Assembly (NCBI GenBank): GCA_027365345.1
Contig: DAHXNO010000185.1
Coordinates: 1 to 53,294 of the forward strand
DNA from: Granulicella sp.
GTDB taxonomy: Bacteria > Acidobacteriota > Terriglobia > Terriglobales > Acidobacteriaceae
Reading direction: 5' to 3'
DNA length: 53,294 bases
Shown here: in pieces, positions 27,551-36,462 of the stretch
How the letters are laid out: every line of letters begins with the position of its first letter
Position numbering within the stretch: position 1 is the first letter of the stretch
The notes under the pieces: generated by a model
The model's database searches: none
Told to the model about the DNA's origin: nothing
What the model saw: the letters and a program-made list of their open reading frames with translations, nothing else
Made by a program: the position numbers and the translations under genes

Positions 27551-27916
27551 ATGGCTACTCCATTTGATTGCCTGTTCTGCAAGATCGCGAGCGGCGCCAT
27601 CCCGGTGACGCGGCTCTATGAGACCAGTGAGGTGCTGGCCTTCCCGGATATCCATCCGCAGGCTCCGGTGCACATTCTGGTGATCCCCAAACAACACTTC
27701 GGTTCTGTGGCCGACTGCACTACGGGAGAGGAGGCGCTGCTGGGGAGCTTGCTGCACGCCGCGGCCATGGTGGCAAAGCAGCAGGGTCTGAGCTTGCGTC
27801 CAGGCGGAGGCGGTTTCCGGGTGGTGATCAACACCGGTCCCGACGGAGGGCAGACTGTGGATCATCTGCATCTGCATCTGTTGGGTGGGCGGCCGATGGG
27901 ATGGCCTCCAGGCTAG
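27551..27916 (+). CDS. HIT-family nucleotide-binding hydrolase (HINT type)
   Basis: 121 residues beginning FDCLFCKIASGAIP, with the histidine triad in DHLHLHLLGGRPMGWPPG at the C-terminus (His-x-His-x-His). Proteins of this group hydrolyse purine nucleoside phosphoramidates such as AMP-lysine; the physiological role in bacteria is mostly unknown. It has the CxxC pair near the N-terminus that binds zinc in some members. It is 60 bases after the M48 gene on the same strand and may belong to the same transcript. Full length for the family. Confidence 0.93.
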   Translation: MATPFDCLFCKIASGAIPVTRLYETSEVLAFPDIHPQAPVHILVIPKQHFGSVADCTTGEEALLGSLLHAAAMVAKQQGLSLRPGGGGFRVVINTGPDGGQTVDHLHLHLLGGRPMGWPPG

Positions 27917-28440
27917 AGGATCTCCTACATTGGTGTTGCGTTGCGGCGCGAGTTTGGCCTGAGTTTTCCACAAGGAGGCGTCTTGCGCCATCGCGCGGAG
28001 TGCAGAGCGCAGCCAGGCTGGAGAATCGCATGGATGACGGCAGAATCCATCTTTCCCGTTTTGGGTTAGGCGCTTATGCAGTTGAACAAAGGTAATCTAA
28101 TTTGAGTGAAAAAAGTAACCAAGAAAATGAAGTAAGGTCACCTAGAATCCTTAGTGATTTCAAACACTTCAAGTGAGCCTTTAGGGGGAGTTAACTCGCG
28201 TGGTTCACTCGCTGAAACCCCTGTGATTGCTGGTGATTTGTGACTTTGCGCTTAAGATTCGCAGGGTCTGCTGGAAGATCGGAAGGGAGACGAGAAAAGT
28301 TTTTCCCAGGGTGCAGTGGAGGGTCTGTTGTTTGGCGGTACTGATAGGAAAAAACTTTCCACTGACGATCGACAGCCTTGCATCCAACACGAAGCGAGAT
28401 GCAACGCAGGAAATAGTGGAAGAGCGATGGAGGCTCTAGC
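27917..28440. other. Non-coding gap before msrA, relatively AT-rich
   Basis: Over 500 bases without a convincing gene. The part from about 28080 to 28190 is visibly richer in A and T than its surroundings. GAAAAGTTTTTCC (28294-28306) and GGAAAAAACTTTCC (28347-28360) form an approximate inverted repeat. The msrA promoter should lie in this stretch. A 21-codon open frame starting near 28030 has no support. Confidence 0.4.
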
Positions 28441-29067
28441 ATGATGACAACAACAGGCAAACGCCGTGTCCCCGCTCCGCTGGAGGATGTTGTGCCCCCT
28501 GTGGGCGGATGGCCGCGGGACACGCGTGATCGGGCTGTGTTTGCGGGAGGATGTTTCTGGGGAGTGCAGTCCGTGTTTCAGCGGGTAAAGGGTGTGGTAA
28601 AGACCACGGTGGGATACTCCGGGGGCTCTGCGGAGACTGCGAACTACCGAGCGGTTTGCAGCCAGGAGACGGGACACGCGGAGGCCATCGAGATTCTCTA
28701 CGATCCCAGCGTGGTGAGCTACGGCACACTGTTGCGGGTGTTCTTCTCTGTAGTCCATGATCCGACGCAGCTTAACCGCCAGGGTGCGGATGTGGGCGCG
28801 AGCTATCGCTCCGCGATCTTCTATATGAGCGAGGAACAGCGGGCGATAGCGCAACGATATGTGCGGCAGCTTGATGCGACCGGGGTTTTTGCAAAGCCGA
28901 TTGTGACCCAGATTGTTCCACTCGCAGAGTTCTTTAGCGGTGAGGAGTATCACCAGGACTATGCGATGAAGAACCCGCACAACCCTTACATCCAGGTGTG
29001 CGACATTCCCAAGATCGGAGCGCTGAAGGCGGAGTTTCCTGAGCTCTTCGAGGAGTATGTTGGATGA
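28441..29067 (+). CDS. msrA: Peptide methionine-S-sulfoxide reductase MsrA
   Basis: 208 residues; GGAGG lies seven bases before the first of two ATGs. The active-site motif is AGGCFWGVQ with the catalytic Cys, followed by TVGYSGG and GHAEAIEILYDP. A later Cys in YIQVCDIPKIG may act as resolving residue. MsrA reduces the S epimer of methionine sulfoxide in proteins using thioredoxin, repairing oxidative damage. An extra N-terminal segment of about 30 residues precedes the catalytic domain without a signal peptide, so it should be cytosolic. It converges with the metallophosphoesterase gene. Confidence 0.95.
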   Translation: MMTTTGKRRVPAPLEDVVPPVGGWPRDTRDRAVFAGGCFWGVQSVFQRVKGVVKTTVGYSGGSAETANYRAVCSQETGHAEAIEILYDPSVVSYGTLLRVFFSVVHDPTQLNRQGADVGASYRSAIFYMSEEQRAIAQRYVRQLDATGVFAKPIVTQIVPLAEFFSGEEYHQDYAMKNPHNPYIQVCDIPKIGALKAEFPELFEEYVG

Positions 29068-29159
29068 GGCAGCGACAGTGCGAAGAGGGTGAGGCCCTGG
29101 CGGGCGCGGGCGGTTGAGTGGAGGCGTGGCCGGCGGCTCGGCCAGGCATGGAAGTTGCT

Positions 29160-29939
29160 TTACCTGCCGGTGGTGAGGCGGGCGGCCAGCCGTTCCGGCA
29201 GTCTGGCTTCGCGGATGGCTGCCTGCGCGGCCTGGACATCATACGGCGTGCGGAAGAAGGTCACTTGACGCTCGGTCTGGTCGTAGATGGCGAATGCCGC
29301 TCTCCAGTCGCCATCGCGCGGCTGACCGACTCCGCCGGGATTGATGAGGTATCGCGCGCCGACAGGCAAAGGAAGGGTGAAGTGCTGCACCTGACTGCCG
29401 GAGCCGTGGACATAGGCGGGAGGATCCTCTGACCAGAACTCTGCGCGGCAGGAGAAGGCTCCTTGCAGGTGGGTATGGCCAAAGAAGGCGATATCGACCG
29501 GCATGCGTTGCAGAGGGATCCAGGCGTCGCGCATGGAGGCGATGTACTGATCCTCATGCAGGGGTGAGCCGTGCACGCAGAGCACGCCGTCGCCGGCCGG
29601 GACTGGTCCCATGGGCAGCGCGCGCAGCCAATCCAGGTTCTCTGGACGCAGGTGCTGGCGAGTCCAGTTGGCGGCCTGGGCGGCGACGGGGTTGAAACCC
29701 TGTGAGCTGCTGAGGCCGCAGCAGACGCGGTCATGATTGCCGCGAACATGGATGACGCGGCTGGCCGGGGTGGAACGCAGGGTGTCAATGACCTCGTTGG
29801 GACGAGCTCCATAGCCAACCACATCGCCGAGGTTCCAAAGCTCGTCGAAGCCCGGACCGCTGCAACTCCGCGCTACCTTGAGGACAGCCTCCAGGGCGTG
29901 CAGATTGCCGTGAATATCAGAGACTACCAGGGCGCGCAT
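29160..29939 (-). CDS. Calcineurin-like metallophosphoesterase (YfcE/MJ0936-like)
   Basis: 259 residues with the full metal-binding set: VSDIHGN at the N-terminus, GDVVGYG, RGNHD, and FFGHTH in the C-terminal half, plus a Gly-containing NPGGVGQPRDGD segment typical of the YfcE-like subgroup. It will hydrolyse a phosphoester using two metal ions in the cytosol; the substrate cannot be read from sequence. The ATG at 29939 is the natural start, as the first motif begins six residues later. It is monocistronic, 128 bases from the ABC ATPase gene on the same strand. Confidence 0.92.
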   Translation of the reverse strand: MRALVVSDIHGNLHALEAVLKVARSCSGPGFDELWNLGDVVGYGARPNEVIDTLRSTPASRVIHVRGNHDRVCCGLSSSQGFNPVAAQAANWTRQHLRPENLDWLRALPMGPVPAGDGVLCVHGSPLHEDQYIASMRDAWIPLQRMPVDIAFFGHTHLQGAFSCRAEFWSEDPPAYVHGSGSQVQHFTLPLPVGARYLINPGGVGQPRDGDWRAAFAIYDQTERQVTFFRTPYDVQAAQAAIREARLPERLAARLTTGR

Positions 29940-30067
29940 AGACAGCCAGGCGGCGGAGCAGAAGATGCTCTCCTATACGTGTATACGCGGAAATGGTGGC
30001 AGAGACCATACGGACCTGAGGAGCTGCGCGCTGGAGGGAGCGAGGTTGCCATGATGCGATTGTCCTT

Positions 30068-31063
30068 CTAACCGGCGGGGGTTTGGGAGACCGGTTGCCG
30101 GGAACCTGCGCCGGCGATGGTGGCCAGGGGCTGGCCGCGAGCGGTGGTCATGGTGGGCGCGGAGGCCAGAAGGTTGCGGGTGTAGGGATGCCGCGGACGG
30201 GTGAGCACCTGTTGCACGTCTCCCTGCTCGACGATCACTCCATGGCGCATGACGGCGACCCGGTCAGCGATTTGAGCCACGACCGCAAGGTCATGCGAGA
30301 TGAAGAGCATAGAGAGCTGATGCTCGCGCTTGAGCTTGCGTAGCAGCTCCAGAATCTGCGCCTGCACGGTTACATCCAGAGCGGTGGTCGGCTCATCGGC
30401 GATCAGGAGCCGCGGCTTGTTGATGAGCGCCATGGCGATCATGATGCGCTGGCGCTGGCCGCCGGAGAACTGATGGGGATAATCGCCGATGCGCCGTTCG
30501 GGATCAGGCAGCGCGACCTCACGCATCGCGTGCAACACGCGCTGGCGAATCTGGCGGCGGGTGAGCCCGTTGCCGGCAAAGAGGGTGGTGCGAGGCGCAT
30601 GGGCCAGCAGGCCCTCGGCGATCTGACGCCCCACCGTCATCACCGGATTGAGGGCCGTCATGGGCTCCTGAAAGATCATTGCGATGGATGCTCCACGATG
30701 CCGGCGCATGGCCTCTTCGGGGAGTTGCAGGAGATCGTCGCTGCAGCCTGCACTCTGGGGGCCTGCACTCTGGGAGCTGGCTGCGTGGTCTGGCCTGCGA
30801 GGAATATCTGGGGTGTTGGTGGGGCGGGTGGTGAGCGCGAGACGAATGTTTCCGCTGGCTTCGGCGCTGGGTGGCAACAGCCGCAACAAAGCCAGGGCGG
30901 TAGCCGATTTCCCGGATCCGGACTCGCCGACCAGGCCCAGCGTCTGACCTGGCGCGATGGCGAAGGAGACGCCACGCACGGCGTGATGACCGGAGAAGTC
31001 GATGCAAAGATTTTCTACCGAGAGCAGTGGCGCGGCTGAATCAACTTGCTGGATGGGACTCAC
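30068..31063 (-). CDS. Peptide/nickel-type ABC transporter ATP-binding protein (DppD/OppD-like), lone gene
   Basis: 331 residues from a GTG. The Walker A GESGSGKS (46-53), Q-loop FQEP, signature FSGGQRQ (199-205), Walker B LLIADEP and H-loop His257 are all intact. The C-terminal [13 protein letters not shown] is the oligopeptide-transporter hallmark. Residues about 76-107 form an insertion rich in Pro, Ala and Ser between the Walker A helix and the Q-loop that the family lacks; it contains a 15-bp tandem duplication giving [10 protein letters not shown]. No permease, binding-protein or partner ATPase gene is nearby, so its partners must be encoded elsewhere. Confidence 0.9.
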   Translation of the reverse strand: MSPIQQVDSAAPLLSVENLCIDFSGHHAVRGVSFAIAPGQTLGLVGESGSGKSATALALLRLLPPSAEASGNIRLALTTRPTNTPDIPRRPDHAASSQSAGPQSAGCSDDLLQLPEEAMRRHRGASIAMIFQEPMTALNPVMTVGRQIAEGLLAHAPRTTLFAGNGLTRRQIRQRVLHAMREVALPDPERRIGDYPHQFSGGQRQRIMIAMALINKPRLLIADEPTTALDVTVQAQILELLRKLKREHQLSMLFISHDLAVVAQIADRVAVMRHGVIVEQGDVQQVLTRPRHPYTRNLLASAPTMTTARGQPLATIAGAGSRQPVSQTPAG

Positions 31064-31087
31064 CCTTTGAGCATAGCGGATCAGCGT

Positions 31088-31147
31088 GGGTTCTAGCGGA
31101 CGCCAGCGGGTTCTAGCGGACGCCAGCCGATCCTAGCGGACGCCAGC
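31088..31147. repeat. Three tandem copies of a 20-bp repeat
   Basis: The unit GGGTTCTAGCGGACGCCAGC occurs at 31088-31107 and 31108-31127 exactly, and at 31128-31147 with three changes. It occupies the gap between the Phe/Tyr-Gly repeat protein gene and the ABC ATPase gene, both on the minus strand. Each unit has the short inverted element GCGGACGC, so it could affect transcript structure. Confidence 0.9.
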
Positions 31148-31203
31148 GGATCGCTGTTTCTCGGAGCGCGGATCGGTGACGATGCGAGGCGCGAGAAGGA
31201 AGG

Positions 31204-32925
31204 TTATTGCGAGAAGTAGAATTCGCTCCAGTGACTGATCTTGACCTGCCCACGCGCGCCGACACTCCATACGCGCCAGCGATAGCGCCCGTAGGTGTCA
31301 GCGAACCTTGCCATGACCTGGGTGCGCAAGGTTGGATTCTGATCCTCTGCGAAGTACAGACGGGACTCTGACCAGCCCCGGTCCTCGCCTCGCTGCCACT
31401 CCACCACCTCCAGGCCCGCGCCACCATGGTTTACCCAGAGCAGTTGGGGCATCTGGATGACATTCTGCCCGTCGGAGGGCGAGAGCAGGGAAACTCCCTT
31501 TACTCCGCCGTGCTGTTCGGTGGCGGTGGGAGGATCGCTGATCATCAACGTCTGTCTCTCCTGCGTCTGTTCATACTGAGGAAGGTCCAAGGTGAGCTGC
31601 AGGACCCTCCATGGGCCAGGCTTCCTGGAGGTCTGGTTGCCGGTCTGGCTGCTGATTTGGGTCTGGCGCAGAACCACCAAGGGGTGCAGCACACCAAAGA
31701 CGGCGGGGGTAGAGACCAGGACGCGCAACGCAACGGCTGCCAGGCTGCCATGAGCCGATGCCTGTTCCACCTGCACGTCCAGGCCTCCGTTGGAGGCAGA
31801 AGCGTCGCCGATGACAGCCAGCAAATGGCGCTGCGCCTTGGAGGAGTTCGTAGCCAAGTCCGGATCCGCCAGGTTGCCCAGCGGCTCGCCGCCGACCAGC
31901 CGTTGGATGGCTTTACGGGCCACGGCCGCCGCGGCTGTGACGGGACCGGAGAAACTCTTCTGGACGCAGCCTGGGCAGTCTGAGAAGGGCTCGCTCATCC
32001 AGAGGGCAAAGGCGCGAGCGGGCTCCATGTGCGGCGCATCAGCAAGGATGGCGACCTCCTGGGCGGTCTGGGGTTGATCGAGAACGCCGTTGGGATAGAA
32101 GACCGCGGGCCGCAACGTGGTTATGCCAAATTCGCTGTCCAAGCCCGCCCACCAGGCAGCGGGCAAGGCTCCGACGAGAACGTCTGGATAATCCTTCGAT
32201 CCCTGCGCTGACGAAAGCAAGGCTTGCAACTGGCCGGGGGGCACGGCATAGAAGTGCATCTGAAGATTTGGGTAGGCCTGGCTGAGGCTCTGGCGTATCT
32301 TTTCCTCCGCGGGCGTGGTGGTGAGTTGCAGAGACTGGCTCACGCTGCTGTTGGACGCGACCTGACCCTGCGACTCTGCAAAGTTGGTAGAGTCCTGGCC
32401 GAAGTTGGATGCCTCTGTGCCATAGCTCCCCGCGGTTTGGCCAAACGAGCCGCTGGTCTGGCCGTAGCTGCCACTCTCCATTCCGTAGCTGCCTGCAGTG
32501 CTGCCGTAGTTGGACGCGCTTTGGCCGAAGGTGGTGCTGCTCTGTTCCTGGTACCCGATGCCGTTGGGCGTGGCGGTGGTGGCATCCTTGTTTGCCGGAA
32601 TGGAGGGGACGCTGATACTGCGGCTGTCTGAGTTGACGCCGAAGTTGGTTGCGCTTTCGCCGAAGGTAGAGACGCTCTGGCCGAAGTTGTCGGCGCTGTG
32701 TTCGGTGTAGTTCAACGGCGTGAAGTTGTTCAACGCCGCCACGGCCTGAATCGCCATCTCCTGCGAATGCGCGGAGGCCGTGACATACCAGACGACGAGA
32801 GGCCCATGGCGCAGAGCATCCAGCGGGTCTGCGCCGCCCTGGGCGCGCAGAGGAACAGACGGCAGGGCATAGGTGAAGAGCATCGACGCCAGGATGGCCT
32901 TCGCTTTATACCGCTTGCTGCCCAC
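31204..32925 (-). CDS. Secreted protein with Phe/Tyr-Gly heptad repeats, family unknown
   Basis: About 573 residues. I use the GTG at 32925 because GGAGG lies five bases upstream; a GTG at 32931 is also open. A signal peptide ends SVPLRA-Q. Then come a short alpha/beta-looking segment (GPLVVWYVTASAHSQ) and a low-complexity region made of seven-residue units of form xx[NST][FY]Gxx: three units, a 31-residue spacer, then eight units. The remaining 380 residues include DVLVGALPAAWWAGLD and a C-terminal beta-sandwich-like domain (LLWVNHGG, YRWRVWSVGARG, SEFYFSQ). No catalytic motif is recognised. The repeats resemble aromatic-Gly cohesive sequences, and a surface, matrix or self-assembling role is possible. 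No obvious operon partner. Confidence 0.8.
   Translation of the reverse strand: MGSKRYKAKAILASMLFTYALPSVPLRAQGGADPLDALRHGPLVVWYVTASAHSQEMAIQAVAALNNFTPLNYTEHSADNFGQSVSTFGESATNFGVNSDSRSISVPSIPANKDATTATPNGIGYQEQSSTTFGQSASNYGSTAGSYGMESGSYGQTSGSFGQTAGSYGTEASNFGQDSTNFAESQGQVASNSSVSQSLQLTTTPAEEKIRQSLSQAYPNLQMHFYAVPPGQLQALLSSAQGSKDYPDVLVGALPAAWWAGLDSEFGITTLRPAVFYPNGVLDQPQTAQEVAILADAPHMEPARAFALWMSEPFSDCPGCVQKSFSGPVTAAAAVARKAIQRLVGGEPLGNLADPDLATNSSKAQRHLLAVIGDASASNGGLDVQVEQASAHGSLAAVALRVLVSTPAVFGVLHPLVVLRQTQISSQTGNQTSRKPGPWRVLQLTLDLPQYEQTQERQTLMISDPPTATEQHGGVKGVSLLSPSDGQNVIQMPQLLWVNHGGAGLEVVEWQRGEDRGWSESRLYFAEDQNPTLRTQVMARFADTYGRYRWRVWSVGARGQVKISHWSEFYFSQ
32371..32538 (-). repeat. Eight tandem heptad units (STTFGQS-like) in the secreted protein
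   Basis: A 168-base stretch encoding eight consecutive 21-base units, such as STTFGQS, ASNYGST, AGSYGME, SGSYGQT, SGSFGQT, AGSYGTE, ASNFGQD and STNFAES. The aromatic at position 4 is always Phe or Tyr and is followed by Gly except in the last unit. Confidence 0.9.
32632..32694 (-). repeat. Three further heptad units in the same protein
   Basis: Encodes ADNFGQS, VSTFGES and ATNFGVN, in register with the same pattern as the eight-unit block and separated from it by 31 residues without repeats. Confidence 0.88.
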
Positions 32926-33407
32926 GGACACCTCCAGAGCCTGGAAACCTTGGATGATCTCGGCTTGACGACAGAGATCCTTGATGCTCTGCGGTAGAGA
33001 TTGGACGGTGCCTGAAGGTTAAGGTTCCGGCGTCCGCCGATCTTGCATACCTCCTGTTTAGAATAATCTTCCTGCGAGTGGTGAGGGGCCGGGATAGGCG
33101 GTGGGTGTCTACGCGAAAGCTGGGGTCTTGCAAGAGCCGTCTGAATGATAGGGAAAGGGGAAGCGGGGCGGACCCGCGCCTTGCTGCGTCAGCGTGGGTT
33201 GGGGCGAGCGCCCGCACTGCATGCAGGCGAGGCCGGGTGATGAGCGAGTGGTGGAGCGCGCGAGGGGTTCGAAGGCCAGAGAGGCCTGAGCTGAAGGCCA
33301 AGGAGTGCGGCGCAGAGAATGAGGAGGGCTGACGGAGAAGAGAGGGCCGAGGCGGAGGCATGAAGTGCTCGTCGGGGACGGAGATCCGAACTACACTGAA
33401 GTCACGC
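32926..33407. other. Divergent intergenic region
   Basis: About 480 bases between the divergent heptad-repeat protein gene and the flavoprotein gene. A TATTCT hexamer near 33057 on the minus strand precedes AGGAGG, but the ATG right after it opens only ten codons. No other feature is convincing. The stretch 33100-33360 is purine-rich on the plus strand. Confidence 0.4.
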
Positions 33408-34748
33408 ATGACCCTTGACTTCGAGATTCTGATCGTGGGGGCCGGGCCGGCCGGGTGTGCGGCGGGCTACGATTTGGCCAGCGCCGGAAAACACGTCCTG
33501 CTGCTGGACAAGAGCGCCTTTCCACGCCACAAACCCTGCGCCTGCGGCCTGACCCAGAAGACGCTGAAGGCGCTGCGTTATCCGGTGGATCCGGTGATTG
33601 AGCGCGTATGTTCCGAGGTGGTGCTGGAACCTATGAAGAACCGGGAATCAGCGGACAGCCATCAGCCGATACACAGCCATGGCGCGGTGAGCAGCCCGGG
33701 ACCGGCCAGGGAGACAGAGGAGAGCGGGCTCCGCGAAGCCGCCCCTGCCGACCGGATCCGGCTGCACGCACGCAGCCCCATCTGCGCGTTGGCCGTGCGA
33801 GAGCGCTTTGACGCCTTTTGCCTGGAGAAGACACTGGCTGCCGCGCGCGACGGAGGCGCCATCTCGCTACGGAAGATTGACCACATTGCCGCGCTGCGCG
33901 AGGGCGAAGAGTGCGTAGAGGTGGACGTGGTGCGCTCTGAGGGCCAGGAGACCCACATGGAGACGCTGCGCGCACCCATTGTCCTGGGCGCGGACGGCGC
34001 CAACGGCCAGATGCGCCGCCTGACAGCCAGGCACGCCAACTCACCGGATGGAGCGCGGGAGGAGATGGAGGCGTTCGAGCAGGATGGATTCGCGCTGGAG
34101 GCGACAGTGCCGTACACTGCCCTGCCGGGATGCTTGCCGGGCGGTGTCGCGCCCCAGGATCTGGAGATGGTGTTCGACTTTACGCCCGTGCCCCACGGCT
34201 ACGGCTGGCTGTTTCCCAAGGCGGACCACGTCAACATCGGTGTGGGTGTGTTTACTCCTGCTCAGGAAGCCGGCAGCGGGCGGCAGAAGGAAATTACCCG
34301 GGAGCTGCTGAAGAGCTATGCCGAACAGAAGCTGGGCGTAACCACCTTGGATCATGTGAGGGGCATGCGACTGGGAATGGGTGGCCACGACTATGCGCCG
34401 CGAGGACGGGTGCTGCTGACCGGTGATGCAGCCGGGTTGGTGGACCCGCTGACCGGTGAAGGGATTCATTCGGCCATCTTCAGCGGCCAGGCCGCAGCGG
34501 CAGCCATCCTGGCCAGCCCTGAGGCGGAACGATCGAGCGGAGTGGCCGCAGCATACGCTCGGAACCTTCGCCCGCTGCAGCGAAGCCTGACGTTCTCGCT
34601 CCGCGCCGCAAAGGCGTTTTATGCGCGGCCGGAGCGAGGCTTCAGAGCCATGCGCACACCGCTTATGCGCTCTTTGATCCTGAAGACATACGCGGAGGGC
34701 GTTCCCTATACCCGACTGGTTTCCGCGCTGGCCAAACTAACAGCGTGA
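33408..34748 (+). CDS. Geranylgeranyl-reductase-family FAD-dependent oxidoreductase
   Basis: 446 residues from the ATG at 33408, chosen because MTLDFEILIVGAGPAG places the FAD-binding Rossmann motif at the N-terminus; an upstream ATG at 33360 has a poorly spaced GGAGG. Other landmarks are FPRHKPCACGLT (the KxCxxGL-type motif of this family), GADGANGQMRR, GYGWLFPKADHVNIGVG and GDAAGLVDPLTGEGIHSA. Members reduce isoprenoid chains of lipids or quinones or act as related hydroxylases/dehydrogenases. The N-terminal third has an unusually long Ser/His/Pro-rich loop around residues 78-115. Substrate is unknown. A possible link to menaquinone side-chain saturation is inference only. Confidence 0.88.
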   Translation: MTLDFEILIVGAGPAGCAAGYDLASAGKHVLLLDKSAFPRHKPCACGLTQKTLKALRYPVDPVIERVCSEVVLEPMKNRESADSHQPIHSHGAVSSPGPARETEESGLREAAPADRIRLHARSPICALAVRERFDAFCLEKTLAAARDGGAISLRKIDHIAALREGEECVEVDVVRSEGQETHMETLRAPIVLGADGANGQMRRLTARHANSPDGAREEMEAFEQDGFALEATVPYTALPGCLPGGVAPQDLEMVFDFTPVPHGYGWLFPKADHVNIGVGVFTPAQEAGSGRQKEITRELLKSYAEQKLGVTTLDHVRGMRLGMGGHDYAPRGRVLLTGDAAGLVDPLTGEGIHSAIFSGQAAAAAILASPEAERSSGVAAAYARNLRPLQRSLTFSLRAAKAFYARPERGFRAMRTPLMRSLILKTYAEGVPYTRLVSALAKLTA

Positions 34749-34920
34749 AGCGGGCGATGCCCGGATAAGGAAGCACCACCCGAGGCTCCGGCGCGAGGCT
34801 GGAGCAGAGGGTTTGGCAGGCAGCGCGGCGACCGGCACCGGGCGCTTGCAGGAGGCGGCGCGGCGGAGACGTTTGCAGAGGGAAGATACAGAGGCAACGC
34901 GCTGCGGGTGAAAGCTGGAG

Positions 34921-35232
34921 ATGGCAGGGGTGATGGGCAATTGCGGGACGCCCAAGACCAAGCTGATTCAGAACTGGATGGCCAAGCGCCGCCGCTTCCA
35001 TGTCCACTTCACGCCCATCTCGGTCAGTTGGCTGAACCTTGTGAAACGCTGGTTCACCTTGCTTACAGAACGCCGACTTCGACGCGGCGTTCACCGCTCA
35101 GCCAAAGAACTGAAATCCGCGATCGACAACTTCATCGAACACCACAATCGCGGTCCAGTACCCTTGATCCGGCACAGGACCGCGAAAGCAGATTCTCCAT
35201 TCACTCGCCAGCTTTTGGAAGCGAATTCATGA
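34921..35232 (+). pseudogene. IS630-family transposase, C-terminal fragment
   Basis: Encodes MGNCGTPKTKLIQNWM, RFHVHFTPISVSWLNLV and RWFTLLTERRLRRGVH, the end of the catalytic domain of IS630-type (DDE_3) transposases, including the NxGTHK-like and WLNxxERWF-like motifs. A stop lies four codons upstream, and no N-terminal part or first catalytic Asp is present. The changes VDNYGTH to MGNCGTP and VERWF to VKRWF (loss of the expected Glu) show decay. No terminal repeat was identified. Confidence 0.85.
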
Positions 35233-35248
35233 TTCTGCACACTAGTTA

Positions 35249-35959
35249 CTAGTTGCCGCTGTTATTTCCGCTCATTCCGCTCATCTGGTTCATGCCCTTC
35301 ATGTGGCGATGTTGTTCTGCGATGGCGAGCGCAAACTCAGTTCCAGAATCTAGCTTCATGTTGTGTTTCTTGGTCGAAACAAGGACGCCGGAATTCATGC
35401 TGCCAATCTTACTGTGAAGATCAACTCCGGAAAGAACGCCGATTTGATCGACTTGAAGGATTCTGTCGCTCCAACTATTCGGCACCTGATCGCCGGGGGA
35501 GATAGGATCGTCGCTTGAGTTGGCGCTTTCGGGTTGATAGACACCGACGATGGTGGCCTTGATGGGTATGACCTGACCGTCTTTGAGTTTGGCTTGGGTG
35601 AAGCGGAGCGCTAGCTTGGAGGCGCCGGATTCATTCATGTCGTCGGTTGTGATCTTGCCGATGAGGACTGTTCCTTTGGGGAGCAATGGCCCGTTGTCGA
35701 GCTGGACTTTTTTAGCGAGTATTGCGCGAAAGTCTTCGCCGGGCTTTGCTTTGTCGGCGTTGAGAGAACGGTTGAGCGCGGCGCGGGCGGGCACCATGCG
35801 CATGGCCTCGCCCATGCCGCTGGGAGGCATGTTGGCGGACTGCGAGGAGGTGGAACCTTGCATGCTTCCGTATTGGTCAGCGGTTTGGGCGGACGCGGAA
35901 AGCAGCATTGCAAGAGAGAGGGCTGCGATCGAAAGAGGAAGCGTGGTCTGAAGTTTCAT
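35249..35959 (-). CDS. Secreted protein of unknown function, Met/Ser-rich tail
   Basis: 236 residues with a signal peptide (MKLQTTLPLSIAALSLAMLLSASA). The core (KPGEDFRAILAKKVQLDNG, LPKGTVLIGKITTDD, LKDGQVIPIKATIVGVY) predicts a small beta-barrel, similar in pattern to TrbI/VirB10-like or SH3-like segments, but I cannot assign a family. The C-terminus is rich in His, Met, Ser and Asn (HRHMKGMNQMSGMSG), a possible metal-binding tail. It is flanked on both sides by IS630 remnants. It is transcribed away from the electron-transfer cluster but on the same strand, separated from it by the IS fragments. Confidence 0.75.
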   Translation of the reverse strand: MKLQTTLPLSIAALSLAMLLSASAQTADQYGSMQGSTSSQSANMPPSGMGEAMRMVPARAALNRSLNADKAKPGEDFRAILAKKVQLDNGPLLPKGTVLIGKITTDDMNESGASKLALRFTQAKLKDGQVIPIKATIVGVYQPESANSSDDPISPGDQVPNSWSDRILQVDQIGVLSGVDLHSKIGSMNSGVLVSTKKHNMKLDSGTEFALAIAEQHRHMKGMNQMSGMSGNNSGN

Positions 35960-36024
35960 GCGGGGATCTCCGTGGAACCTCCGCTGCGTTGCTTCGTTCG
36001 GGCGGGAGGCTACCTACTAGTACG

Positions 36025-36462
36025 TTAGAGGAGATTTAGCGTTGACCAGTTGCCTTGTGAGCGAGGGCAATCCTTCGAGCGAGCGCACTCATCTTTCTTT
36101 GCTTCAGTTACGATAGCACTGCGCAATTGCGATCCTTTCGCTTCCAGCTTGCGCCAGACAAAGGGATTAGCGTCAGGGCCGTAGGCGGCGACGAAATCTT
36201 CAATTGTCTGGCGCAACGGTTCGGTGTTCTTAGAACGAGACTCTGCGCAGAGCCTTTCGACTCAAAATCCCAAACCAGATTTCCGCCTGATTGAGACGAC
36301 TAGCCGAGGTCGGCATGAAGTGGAAGAAGACGTGGGGATGAGCCGCCAACCGGGTGCCGTTCTTCTTGTGGATGAAGTAGTTGTCCAGGATGATCTGGAT
36401 TTCCTTTTCAAACGGAGAGATCGGCGACCACACGGTCCATGAATTCCAGAAACTCCTGAATG
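36025..36462 (-). pseudogene. IS630-family transposase remnant with at least two frameshifts
   Basis: Reading leftward, three frames give SDFIQEFLEFMDRVVADLSV, then FEKEIQIILDNYFIHKK with FHFMPTSASRLNQAEIWF, then LRQTIEDFVAAYGPDANPFVWRK. In order these make up the C-terminal half of an IS630-type transposase. Frame changes are needed near 36410 and near 36225. The subgroup differs from the fragment at 34921-35232. It is joined directly to an IS5-type end at 36463. Confidence 0.88.

Noticed and set aside
33019-33048. Ten-codon leader peptide behind AGGAGG (minus strand)
   Set aside because: The ATG follows the AGGAGG by one base, too close for initiation, and the peptide shows no attenuator pattern.
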